64,000 bases of DNA. It comes from Robertkochia aurantiaca. GTDB taxonomy: Bacteria; Bacteroidota; Bacteroidia; Flavobacteriales; Flavobacteriaceae. The notes beneath the pieces are model-generated. The model ran no database searches, was not told the origin of the DNA, and saw only the letters and a list, made by a program, of their open reading frames with translations. The translations under genes and the position numbers were made by a program. Below, piece by piece: positions 17,855 to 25,899 of the stretch. The DNA lies in contig NZ_JAINZS010000007.1 of the NCBI RefSeq assembly GCF_020166495.1, positions 167,223 through 231,222 on the forward strand, read 5' to 3'. The first letter of the stretch is position 1. Each line of letters opens with the position of its first letter.

Positions 17855-20022
17855 GTACACGAAGAACTTTTATCAAACAGGCAGGAAGTATCACCGTTGG
17901 GTTTTCCCTGCTCGGCCCCCTTGCCTGTACGACCGAGGCGCAGAATAGCGCGCCCATCATTCCCGGAGGTCAGGTTGATGAAAATAAGATCGATGCCTGG
18001 ATCAAACTACTGGATGACGGAAGTATACAGGTGATCACCGGGAAGATGGAACTGGGGCAAGGTCTTTCCACCGCCATCTTACAGGTAGCTGCAGAAGAAC
18101 TCAACACTCCTTTTGAAAAGCTATCCCTGCAACTGGCCGAGACCGGGGTTACTCCCGATGAGGGGATCACCGCAGGAAGCCGGTCGATGGAAACCAGCGC
18201 TATGAGCGTACGACAGGCGTCAGCCTGCCTGCGGGAGATCCTGCTTGAGAAAACCGCTGAAAAATATGCAAACGAGATTGCCTCCCTGCAGGTGGAGAAC
18301 GGACAGGTCTCAGGGGCCGGAAACACCTATTCCTTCAAAGAGATCCTGGACGGGGAGCAGGTGGAAAAGTCCGTTTTTGAACCTACGGAATACTACGGGA
18401 AGACCCGCCGGAAGTTTGTCGGACAACCCCTGAAGCGACCCGACCTGGAAAAGATGGTCAGGGGAGAGGCTTTTTATGTACAGGACCTGCGTTTTCCGAA
18501 CATGGTGCATGCCCGCGTGGTGCGTCCGCCTTCTTATACCGCCTCTCTTAAAAGCATCGATGACTCAGGCCTGGCCGATAGTCCTGGTTATGTAAAACTG
18601 GTTCGCAGTGGTTCCTTCCTGGCCGTGCTGGCAGAAAAGGAATCCCAGGCGGTGGGATTGCAACGGTCGGTGAAGGGAAAAGTGACATGGGATACGGGAC
18701 AGGAGTTAAAGCAAGCAGATGATCTTGCCTCCTTTGTGAAGTCCCTGCCTTCCGATACCAATGTGGATGAAGAGACAGGTGACTGGGCAGATGCAGCTTC
18801 GGGAGCTGCCATCACACTCGAGGCGACCTACGCCAAACCCTGGGTGATGCACGCAGCCAACGGTCCGTCATGTGCAGTGGCTATATTTGAAGATGACCAA
18901 CTTCATATCTGGTCACACAGCCAGGGGGTATATCCGCTGCGGGAGACCATTGCCAACCTGGTCAAACTTCCGCAGGAAAAGGTGCATGTCAAAGGGGTGC
19001 CGGGATCGGGTTGTTACGGACATAACGCGGCAGATGATGTGGCGGCGGAAGCAGCCCTGATCGCCATGGAAATTCCCGGGCGGCATGTACGCCTGCAATG
19101 GATGCGGGAGGAAGAGCACGGCTGGGAACCTTATGGTACCGCCATGGTGATGGAACACCGGGCTGCCCTGGACAGCAACGGAAAGATACAGGGGTGGCAG
19201 TATGAGCTGTGGAGTGATGCCCATTCAACCCGCCCCACCTCGGGAGATCCGGCGAATCTCTTACCCGGCCGTTATGTGGAAGCTTCCTTCGGGACACCCG
19301 GACAAGGCTGGCGGGGAGGGGCCATTCGCAACGCCCCACCCATCTATCAAACCGATGCCTTTACACTGACCTCCCATATTTTTGAGGGCCCGCTTCGCGT
19401 TTCCGCCCTGCGCTCCCTGGGCGCCTACGCCAATGTTTTCTCGATCGAATGTTTTATGGATGAGCTGGCCGAAAAGGCTGACGTGGATGTTTTTACTTTC
19501 CGTATGAACCACTTGCAAGACGAACGTGCCATTGCCTGCCTGGAACGCTTGCAGGAGATGACTCAGGAGGTGAATCCTGCAGATAACCAGGGACTGGGAA
19601 TCGGTTTTGCGCGCTATAAGAATTCCGCTTCCTATTGTGCGGTGGCGGCCCTGGTAGAGGTAACCGACGGAAACCCGGTAGTGAAGCAGATGTGGGGGGT
19701 GATCGATGCCGGGGAGTGTATCAATCCTGACGGACTTAAAAACCAGACCGAGGGAGGCATGATACAGAGTGCCAGCTGGACCCTCAAAGAGGCAGTCAAA
19801 TGGAATGATCAGCACATAACCTCAGTCGACTGGCAGTCGTACCCGATGTTGCGATTCAAGGAGGTTTCCATAGTGGAAGTCGAGGTGATCGACCGGCCGG
19901 AACTGCCGCCCCTTGGCGCCGGGGAAGCTGCGCAAGGGCCTGCCGCTGCCGCGGTGGTTAATGGGATTTATTTTGCTACGGGAAAAAGGGTAAGGATTCT
20001 TCCAGTAGGGAGGTTAGGGTAA
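17851..20022 (+). CDS. Molybdopterin-binding subunit of a molybdenum hydroxylase (IorB-like)
   Basis: 723-residue large subunit, about the usual length for isoquinoline 1-oxidoreductase beta-type proteins. The N terminus has a twin-arginine signal (STRRTFIKQAG) followed by a hydrophobic stretch and LACT, a possible lipobox. Downstream, MELGQGLSTA and GSGCYGHN match molybdopterin-binding segments, and ALRSLGAYANVFSIECFMDELA precedes the C-terminal substrate-pocket region; PPLGAGEAAQGP near the end carries the conserved GxGE-type glutamate. It hydroxylates an aldehyde or N-heterocycle; the substrate is unknown. No XdhC/CoxI-type maturation gene or cytochrome is adjacent, so the partner electron acceptor must be elsewhere. 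Confidence 0.92.
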   Translation: MSTRRTFIKQAGSITVGFSLLGPLACTTEAQNSAPIIPGGQVDENKIDAWIKLLDDGSIQVITGKMELGQGLSTAILQVAAEELNTPFEKLSLQLAETGVTPDEGITAGSRSMETSAMSVRQASACLREILLEKTAEKYANEIASLQVENGQVSGAGNTYSFKEILDGEQVEKSVFEPTEYYGKTRRKFVGQPLKRPDLEKMVRGEAFYVQDLRFPNMVHARVVRPPSYTASLKSIDDSGLADSPGYVKLVRSGSFLAVLAEKESQAVGLQRSVKGKVTWDTGQELKQADDLASFVKSLPSDTNVDEETGDWADAASGAAITLEATYAKPWVMHAANGPSCAVAIFEDDQLHIWSHSQGVYPLRETIANLVKLPQEKVHVKGVPGSGCYGHNAADDVAAEAALIAMEIPGRHVRLQWMREEEHGWEPYGTAMVMEHRAALDSNGKIQGWQYELWSDAHSTRPTSGDPANLLPGRYVEASFGTPGQGWRGGAIRNAPPIYQTDAFTLTSHIFEGPLRVSALRSLGAYANVFSIECFMDELAEKADVDVFTFRMNHLQDERAIACLERLQEMTQEVNPADNQGLGIGFARYKNSASYCAVAALVEVTDGNPVVKQMWGVIDAGECINPDGLKNQTEGGMIQSASWTLKEAVKWNDQHITSVDWQSYPMLRFKEVSIVEVEVIDRPELPPLGAGEAAQGPAAAAVVNGIYFATGKRVRILPVGRLG

Positions 20023-20041
20023 TAGAATAAATAACAATATT

Positions 20042-20088
20042 AAAATCAATTTCCTCTACCCCGGCCCTAAAGGGCGGAAATTGATTTT
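20042..20088. repeat. Nested hairpin upstream of the DUF559 gene
   Basis: Perfect 13-bp inverted repeat AAAATCAATTTCC (20042-20054) / GGAAATTGATTTT (20076-20088) enclosing CCCGGCCCTAAAGGGCGG, itself nearly palindromic around CCCTAAAGGG. It begins 19 bp after the molybdenum hydroxylase stop and ends 14 bp before the DUF559 start. It could act as a terminator, but lacks a T run and resembles a mobile-element end. Confidence 0.75.
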
Positions 20089-20102
20089 CAGAATTTGAAT
20101 TA

Positions 20103-20513
20103 ATGGAAAAGAAAAAGAATTTAGGTCATGATTTAAGTATGTGGAAAGGAGCTAATGCTCAGACATTTTCAAAGGCAAGAGAGCTTAGAGGTAAAATGAC
20201 GCCTACTGAAAATCTTCTGTGGAATGTTTTAAATGAGATACCCTTCAGGACCCATAAATTTAGAAGGCAGCATCCTTTTGGTCATTACATATTGGATTTC
20301 TATTCACATCAATTGAAACTTTCCATTGAGGTTGATGGAGAGTATCACCAGCAGGCAGATCAACTTGAATATGACAGAATGAGGACGGAATTTATCAATT
20401 TCCAAGGCATAAAAGAGATGAGATTTACAAATAGGGAAATCGAGGATAATCTCGAAGATGTCATTAAGCAAATACATGCTTTTATTGAAAGCTCCTCTTC
20501 CAAAACCCTTTAG
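20103..20513 (+). CDS. DUF559 family small endonuclease-like protein
   Basis: 136-residue DUF559 protein, a Vsr-related PD-(D/E)XK fold. Typical landmarks: ARELRGKMTPTENLLWNVL, a FRRQHPFGHYILDFY block with the core Asp, LSIEVDGEYHQQ with the E-x-D-G active-site strand, and a C-terminal ...EMRFTNREIEDN. Stand-alone DUF559 genes are frequent and patchily distributed in Bacteroidota, and their role is unknown. Here the gene is bracketed by two strong palindromes, and its stop codon (20511-20513) lies inside the downstream one. That suggests a compact selfish or mobile unit rather than a gene that works with its neighbours. Confidence 0.88.
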   Translation: MEKKKNLGHDLSMWKGANAQTFSKARELRGKMTPTENLLWNVLNEIPFRTHKFRRQHPFGHYILDFYSHQLKLSIEVDGEYHQQADQLEYDRMRTEFINFQGIKEMRFTNREIEDNLEDVIKQIHAFIESSSSKTL

Positions 20514-20547
20514 GGAAGCCGCAGGCAGGGCTTTTTTGGAAGAGGAG
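20492..20547. repeat. Nested hairpin overlapping the 3' end of the DUF559 gene
   Basis: Perfect 14-bp inverted repeat CTCCTCTTCCAAAA (20492-20505) / TTTTGGAAGAGGAG (20534-20547). The loop starts with CCCTTTAGGG, counterpart of the CCCTAAAGGG core in the upstream hairpin, followed by GCCGCAGGCAGGGC. The left arm encodes the last codons of the DUF559 protein. Confidence 0.75.
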
Positions 20548-21318
20548 GGATGCAGTGGAATCTATCCGCGTTTGGATGCTGTTGTCTTTAAGAAAGTTAA
20601 AGTAAGCGATAAAAGTCTGGGAGGTGTATTTTTTGTATTTCAATACCAGAGTGGATGCATAAGCTTCTGACAGTTTTTAATTATACGGGTTACTTCGCTT
20701 AGCGGATACCCTGCCACGGCAGGCAGGCTCACCTACGAAGCTAAAAGGCAGGTCACGAAACGTTCTGTTTATCTGAAGGAAAATGATCTAACATCTAAAA
20801 TCTATAATTTATCATTACTCCTGCTACTTTGATATTTCTAGGAATATTAAAAAGGGTCAGTTATTCTAATAATTTAAAATATTTGAGAATCTGTCCTTGA
20901 AACCATGCAGGCGAGTTATCTGCTTAGCGCAGTGACCGTGAAAAGCCAGGTGCTGTTTGAGTCATGCTGAAAGCATGATGAGCCTGCCTTCCGGTAGGCA
21001 GGTTCAGCTGGCTTAGGGCACCAGCTATTAGAAGATCGCCGAATGGTTTAGGACTAGACTTTTTTGTTACTTTTTTTGGTAATGAAAAAAAGTAAAGGAT
21101 TAAAAAGGGAAGTGTGTTTTTGGGTTTCGGTTTCAAGGTTATTGCATAAGCTTCCGACAGTTTTTAATTATACGGGTTACTTCGCTTAGCGGATACACTG
21201 CCACGGCAGGCAGGCTCACCTGCGAAGCTCAAAGGTAAATTGCGCTATGTGCTGTCTAACAGTGAAGGAAAAAACTCTATCTATAATTTATCATTTATAA
21301 TTTACAATTCATCATTCC
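20548..21318. repeat. Repeat-filled spacer (R3, R2-like and reverse R1 units)
   Basis: No gene. CTTCGCTTAGCGGATACC/CTACGAAGCTAA-type units at about 20690-20745 and 21177-21232. Reverse-orientation R1 unit at about 20893-21092: outer stem AAGCCAG (20943-20949) with CTGGCTT (21008-21014), inner hairpins TCATGCT/AGCATGA (20962-20978) and CCTGCC/GGCAGG (20983-21002), and the TTACTTTTTTT/AAAAAAAGTAA hairpin at about 21064-21092. The frames open across it encode no recognisable protein. Confidence 0.7.
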
Positions 21319-21726
21319 TTAATCCTTATCGAGTTTCCCGAGAATTTCCACCTTCGCCCTTTTATTGGTGACCATACTGCCTTTGGAGTCATATTTCATT
21401 TCGATGGATTTGACCTTTTCGTCTTTTTTACCGGGTACCTGGAACGGTACGGTGGCCATGCCTTTACTAAGTAATCCCGCGGTGGGTTCGAAGGTTTTGC
21501 TCTCTCCGCCTTCCATATTGATAGTGACCTCTCTGATCTGAACAGCGCCTTGAATGCATTTGATCTTGATCCAGTTGGCAGATCGTTCGTTACCCGTGAG
21601 ACTGACCTTGTCGGTTTCCGCTTTGAACGCCACACTTTTTTCAGCCAGTTTTTTCCAGTTTCCATCTTGTGCCTGTACTGCAGGAACTGCTAACAGGAAT
21701 AGCAGCAGCATACTAAATAGTTTCAT
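21319..21726 (-). CDS. Secreted hypothetical protein (DUF2541-like)
   Basis: 135-residue exported protein with a signal peptide ending AVQAQ (about residue 20). The mature part alternates short beta strands (WIKIKCIQGAVQIREVTINMEGG) and ends KVEILGKLD. The fold order (a VSLTG-type strand, an IKIK strand, EVTINMEGGESK, then KSIEMKYDS) is reminiscent of DUF2541 proteins, but I cannot confirm that. Probably periplasmic; function unknown. Single gene between repeat-rich spacers. Confidence 0.7.
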   Translation of the reverse strand: MKLFSMLLLFLLAVPAVQAQDGNWKKLAEKSVAFKAETDKVSLTGNERSANWIKIKCIQGAVQIREVTINMEGGESKTFEPTAGLLSKGMATVPFQVPGKKDEKVKSIEMKYDSKGSMVTNKRAKVEILGKLDKD

Positions 21727-21834
21727 GAATCTTATGTGTTAAAATTTAAATTAACACTAATTTACTGAATGTCAGGTAATTATCATAACATGAATTCAGA
21801 AAGAATCAGACGCATGATCGTTCTGTATTTGATC

Positions 21835-22254
21835 TCATTCAGGATTATATTGTACGATCTGTACCGGGGGTGGCCAGGAATGGGGAGCCTGCTTAGTGGT
21901 GAGCAGGTTAAAGGATGAGGTGGCACCTCCGAAATGCTCAGAGGGTACTTCGAATACCACGGTGCTGATGCCGTGGTAGCGTATTGCATAGCTGCACATC
22001 ACACAGGGTTCCTTGGTGGTTACCAGAACAGCCCCCTTGAGGTCTTTGCCCACCACGCTGACCGCTTCCCTGATCGCTTCTATTTCGGCATGAGCCGTAA
22101 TATCCTTTTTTCTGAGTGTGGCTTCTTCTCCCTTTGCGATGATGTTATCATTTCTTATGATCACGCAGCCCGCGGCTACTTCGCCGGCTGCAGCGGCTTT
22201 TCTTGCCAGTTTTTGGGCTTCTGATAAATAGGATTGGTAGTTATGGTGGTTCAT
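21835..22254 (-). CDS. Nucleoside/nucleobase deaminase, CMP/dCMP zinc-binding type
   Basis: About 139-residue zinc deaminase of the cytidine/deoxycytidylate/guanine deaminase fold. The active site is His55-Ala-Glu57 and Pro83-Cys84-Val-Met-Cys87 (EPCVMC); zinc is held by His55, Cys84 and Cys87, with Glu57 as proton shuttle. An ATG nine bases earlier (22263) is in frame. The exact substrate is open; sequence around the PCxxC motif is closer to small nucleoside deaminases than to TadA. A second, different deaminase (guanine type) lies at 35986-36465. Confidence 0.85.
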   Translation of the reverse strand: MNHHNYQSYLSEAQKLARKAAAAGEVAAGCVIIRNDNIIAKGEEATLRKKDITAHAEIEAIREAVSVVGKDLKGAVLVTTKEPCVMCSYAIRYHGISTVVFEVPSEHFGGATSSFNLLTTKQAPHSWPPPVQIVQYNPE

Positions 22255-22263
22255 AAGGTTCAA

Positions 22264-23331
22264 CTTCTTCTTTAATTTAAGATTTTTTCACGACAGTCTC
22301 CAAGACTTTAAAATCAATTGGTTTTAATCTTAATTATCATGAATTATTCTATTACTTTTTTCCATTGATGAAAAAAGTAACAAAAAAATCTAGCCTTCGC
22401 TTCTCGGTGATCCGCTTTCCGCTTGAACCCTAAATTAAAAGAACTCGCCCGCTGAGCGGTCTCAAACAGCTTTTAATTTTTTACGGGTTACTTCGCTTAG
22501 TGGATGCCTCACCTACGAAGCGAAAAGGCAAATTACGGCACGTACTTATTAGCGGTGAAGAACAATCGACCATTTACAATTTATAATTTACCATTTATCC
22601 TTATTTGAGCTGCTCGATTTTACTGGAAATGCTACAGTAGGTCATTTCAGAACTAATTATATTTTTAAAAAAGGTCCATGAAACCATGCAGGCGAGTTAT
22701 CTGCTTAGCGTAGTGACCTGTCGCAGTGTTAAATGAAATGTATTTTGCTACTTGAGTTAGGGTGAGGACTTTTCCAGTGGGGAGAATAAATAGAGAGTAG
22801 AGATTGAACTTCCCGATTTCTATCGGGAGGAAAAGGTTTCTTGAATTCGTTTTTCAAATGAGATTTAGTAGAAAGGATTGGCTTTTCAAGAAATTAGTTC
22901 TGTTCATTTTTTTCTTGATAAAAAAACGAACCAATCCCGAAACGTCGGGACAAGACTGTCTGTAGCATTTCTGAAAATCTACGGCACCCTCCGCCACGGG
23001 ATAAAAAGAACTCACCTTCTTCGAAGGTTCAAACAGCTTTTTATCCTAAGGCCACCCCTGCTGCCTCGATTTTGCTGGAAATACTACAGAAGGTCGGGTG
23101 CTTTCAAAATGTCTATTGAGGTAATTTCACAAAGTGGGTCCTGGCTTGCGGAGCCTCACGGCGCTATAGGCTAAGTTCTGTTTTCCTGTGGGCAAATAAT
23201 CTAACATCTACAATCTATAATCTACAATTTATCCTTTACCATTCACCATTCATCATTATTTAAATTTTTAGGAAAAACCCGTGATTGTATAGTGGTGTTG
23301 TTCATTTGAAATGGGGTAAATAAAAACCGGC
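22264..23331. repeat. Repeat-filled spacer with two R1 units and R2 copies
   Basis: No gene. First R1: hairpin TTACTTTTTTC/GAAAAAAGTAA (22352-22380), outer stem AAATTAAAAG (22432-22441) with CTTTTAATTT (22470-22479), inner hairpin CCGC/GCGG (22449-22459). A truncated reverse unit starts near 22673 (CATGCAGGCGAGTTATC). Second R1: hairpin GTTCATTTTTTT/AAAAAAACGAAC (about 22895-22930), outer stem GGATAAAAAG (22999-23008) with CTTTTTATCC (23037-23046), inner hairpin ACCTTC/GAAGGT (23014-23028). R2 copy at 23057-23190. Confidence 0.75.
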
Positions 23332-23358
23332 GGAAGCTTTTTATAAGACTTCCGCCGA
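23332..23358 (-). terminator. Terminator of the carboxymuconolactone decarboxylase-like gene
   Basis: On the minus strand, a 9-bp stem CGGCGGAAG/CTTCCGCCG with a 2-base loop at minimum (AT-rich centre), followed by TTTTT. It begins 16 bp after the gene's stop codon. Confidence 0.8.
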
Positions 23359-23373
23359 CTTATTAAATTCAGC

Positions 23374-23919
23374 TTATACTACCTGAGGTTCTACTTCCAC
23401 TTGTGGGAAATCGATAGGGATCTGAGTGATGTTATGCAGGTAGTTCATAACGATCTTATCAGCCACTATGAGTATGGTATCTATGAGGTTCTCATCGGTA
23501 TATCCTGCCGCATAGAAGGAATCAATGGTTTCTGCGGAAGGTCTTCCCTGGGTTTCGGTTACTTCTTTGGCCAGGGCCGACAGGGCGCTGAACCTCGCAT
23601 CAAAAGGAGCTGTGCCTCTTCTGAGATTTAGTATCTGTTCTCCGGTAAACCCGTTAAGCTTCCCTACAGCAGTGTGTGCCGCCAAACAATAGGCACACCC
23701 ATTCACCTGACTTACGGCCAGGTTGATCACTTCTTTCTCTTTGTTTGAAAGGGAGGTTTTACCCCCTTGCAGCGTCAGATAATTTCCAAGTCCGTTCTTT
23801 GAATGCGCCATTAAGGCATACAGGTTGGGTACAAATCCCAGTTTGCTTTGCAACTGATCGAAGATCTGTTGGTTGTTTTCGCTTACTTCTTCTCTTTTTG
23901 GTACATTAAAATTTCTCAT
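23374..23919 (-). CDS. Carboxymuconolactone decarboxylase family protein (AhpD-like, peroxidase-related)
   Basis: 181-residue alkylhydroperoxidase-like protein. The AhpD-type active site is Cys75-Ala-Tyr-Cys78 with His82 (NGCAYCLAAH); these residues act as a redox disulfide with a proton relay. The protein is about the usual length for the uncharacterised peroxidase-related enzymes of this family. It lies directly downstream of a tetR gene on the same strand, with two palindromes in the 190-bp gap, so it is the likely regulated target, perhaps in response to a reactive or electrophilic compound. Substrate not determinable. Confidence 0.9.
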   Translation of the reverse strand: MRNFNVPKREEVSENNQQIFDQLQSKLGFVPNLYALMAHSKNGLGNYLTLQGGKTSLSNKEKEVINLAVSQVNGCAYCLAAHTAVGKLNGFTGEQILNLRRGTAPFDARFSALSALAKEVTETQGRPSAETIDSFYAAGYTDENLIDTILIVADKIVMNYLHNITQIPIDFPQVEVEPQVV

Positions 23920-23948
23920 GATTTAATTAATTTAAAGGATTATGAATT

Positions 23949-23968
23949 TAAACAGACAAGTCTGTTTA
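23949..23968. promoter_or_regulatory. TetR-type operator upstream of the AhpD-like gene
   Basis: TAAACAGACAAGTCTGTTTA: 9-bp arms around AA, perfectly symmetrical. It lies 30 bp before the start codon (23919), over the expected promoter. Confidence 0.75.
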
Positions 23969-24047
23969 TATTTATTTAAAAAAATAGCATCTCAGATATA
24001 CTGTCGATATTAGGGAATTTCTTCATTTTCTCAACATTGTTAATTTA

Positions 24048-24067
24048 TAAACAGACAAGTTTGTTTA
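24048..24067. promoter_or_regulatory. Second TetR-type operator in the tetR to AhpD-like gap
   Basis: TAAACAGACAAGTTTGTTTA, the same site as 23949-23968 with one arm mismatch. The centre-to-centre distance of 99 bp would place both on the same helix face only approximately. Confidence 0.7.
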
Positions 24068-24108
24068 TTACTAAATATTTTATTCACTGCATTCATTTAT
24101 CAGCTTTA

Positions 24109-24672
24109 TCATACATCCCAGTCCAGCAGTAATTCTGCCATTTCGCGGGAACGTTTGATAGGAAGGTCACTTTTAAAAAGGGCGCTTTCCATCAGGGAAG
24201 CTTCGTAGAGCAGATAGATCTTATCGCTGATCGCGTCGAGCTCGTGTACCTCCAGGTTCTCATCTATAAGCCTTCTCAGGTATAGTCGAAACCGGTTTTT
24301 CTGGCTGACGATCTCTTCGCGCATCATTTCATCATCTACCGGGATTTCTGCCAGGGTGTTGAGCGACCAGCATCCCCTGAAGTTTTCACCGTGAAAGATA
24401 CGTTCAATAAAATCGAAGATCCCCAGCACCCGATCTCTTCCCGGCTCTTTCTCATCGAGGAAAGCTTTCAGGTTTTCCATCATCTGCTGATCCATTCGCT
24501 GCAGGTAGGCTACCCCCAGCTCCTCTTTCGACCGGAAATTCTGGTACATACTCGCTTTTGCCACTCCTGACTCTTCCAGGATCTGGTTGATACCGGTACG
24601 GTTGAATCCCTGTTTGTAGAACAGATCGCTGGCGGTTTCAATAAGTCGTTCTTTAACGGTTTTTGTTCTCAT
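24109..24672 (-). CDS. TetR/AcrR family transcriptional regulator
   Basis: 187-residue regulator. The N-terminal helix-turn-helix is typical: KERLIETASDLFYKQGFNRTGINQILEESGVAKASMYQNFRSKEEL (residues 7-53). The C-terminal ligand-binding domain is divergent, as usual, and includes GCWSLNTLAEIP, seen in TetR proteins near redox or electrophile-response genes. It lies upstream of the AhpD-like gene on the same strand. Three related palindromes, one before this gene and two before the downstream gene, suggest autoregulation and repression of the target until a ligand binds. Confidence 0.95.
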   Translation of the reverse strand: MRTKTVKERLIETASDLFYKQGFNRTGINQILEESGVAKASMYQNFRSKEELGVAYLQRMDQQMMENLKAFLDEKEPGRDRVLGIFDFIERIFHGENFRGCWSLNTLAEIPVDDEMMREEIVSQKNRFRLYLRRLIDENLEVHELDAISDKIYLLYEASLMESALFKSDLPIKRSREMAELLLDWDV

Positions 24673-24702
24673 AACGATGGTTTAGACGTAAAGATACTTA
24701 TG

Positions 24703-24722
24703 AACATACAAGTTTGTATGTT
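24703..24722. promoter_or_regulatory. TetR-type operator upstream of tetR itself
   Basis: AACATACAAGTTTGTATGTT: near-perfect 20-bp palindrome (one mismatch) 30 bp before the tetR start. It shares the ACA-AC-AAGT-TGT layout with the two sites downstream of tetR, consistent with autoregulation. Confidence 0.7.
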
Positions 24723-25899
24723 AAAGTTTTTATAAGGGTTGTTTTGGAGAGTAGAGAATAGGGAATAGGGAATAGGGAATAGGGAATAGAGAATAGAGAG
24801 TGGAGAATAGGGGGTATTATTGTTAAAAGGGTTATTCTGCTTTGTATAAGGATTAGCTTATTACTTTTTATGGGATTTATGTTAGGGAATTGGCTTTTCA
24901 TGAATCTATTTGTTCATTTTCTTTGCTGGTCCAACCCCGAAGGGCTCACGAACACTTTAAGAAATATTGAAGCTGTGAGTAAAGAAAACGAACCAAAAGA
25001 AAGGACCTTCGCCCAGACTCCTCAGCCATCCACTATTTGTTCATCACCTAAACTAAATGAACTCGGCTTTCAGCCTCAGACAGCATTTAGTTTTACGGTG
25101 ATTTCACAAAGTGAATCCTGGCTTACGGAGCCTCAATGCGCCTAGCGCTACGTTCTGTTTACCTGAAGAAAAATCATCTAACATCTATAATCTATAATCT
25201 ATAATTTATCATTAATCCCTGCTGCCTCGATTTTACTAGAAATACTAGAGTAGGTAATTTCAGTACAAATTATATTTTTAAAAAAGGTCCTTGAAACCAT
25301 GCAGGCGAGTTATCTGCTTAGCGCAGTGACCGGGAAAAGGCCAGGTGCTGTTTGAGTCATGCTGAAGGCATGATGAGCCTGCCTTCCGGTAGGCAGGTTC
25401 AGCTGGCTTCGGTCACAAGCTAATAGCAGATCGCCGAATGGTTTAGGACTAGACTTTTTTGTTACTTTTTTTGGTAATGAAAAAAAGTAAAGGATTAAAT
25501 AGAGAAGTGTGTTTTTGGGTTTCGGTTTCAAGGTTATTGCATTGGTTGGGACCAGCTTTTAATTTTACGGGTTACTTCGCTTAGTGGATACCTCACCTGC
25601 GAAGCTAAAAGGCAAATTACGTTACGTTCTATTTGACGATTGAGAGCAATCTACCATCTACAATTTTTACCATTTATCATTATTATAGCTGCGTGATTTT
25701 GCTGGAAATACTACAGAAGGTGGGTTGCTTCCATAATTGTCTAGTGAGGTAATTTCACAAAGTGGATCCTGGCTTGCAGAGCCGAAGGGCACCTGAGGCA
25801 ACGTCCTATTTAACAGTAAAAAATACCCTATAATTTATCATTCACAATTCACCATTCACCATTCTTATAATCCGGTCTTTCCGGGTATGAGAAGATCTA
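24723..25899. repeat. Repeat-filled spacer (GGGAATAG octamers, forward and reverse R1, R2)
   Basis: No gene. An octamer array of GGGAATAG and variants (about 24751-24812). Forward R1 at 24905-25093: stem GTTCATTTTCTTT pairing with AAAGAAAACGAAC across a 50-bp insert, outer stem AAACTAAATG (25050-25059) with CATTTAGTTT (25084-25093), inner hairpin GGCT/AGCC (25065-25075). Reverse R1 at 25288-25486, nearly identical to 20893-21092. R2 copies at 25218-25262 (partial) and 25689-25815, and an R3 unit near 25573. Confidence 0.75.

Noticed and set aside
20924..25531. Two similar open frames at 20924-21136 and 25310-25531 (minus strand), both starting MKPKPKNTL
   Set aside because: Their likeness comes from the reverse R1 repeat, and the products have no recognisable domain or export signal. 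They are most likely repeat translation.
14255..25899. Chromosomal integron with attC sites, because folded repeats separate single genes
   Set aside because: Genes lie in both orientations, spacers hold several repeat families, no integrase is seen, and the repeats lack the RYYYAAC/GTTRRRY boxes expected for attC.
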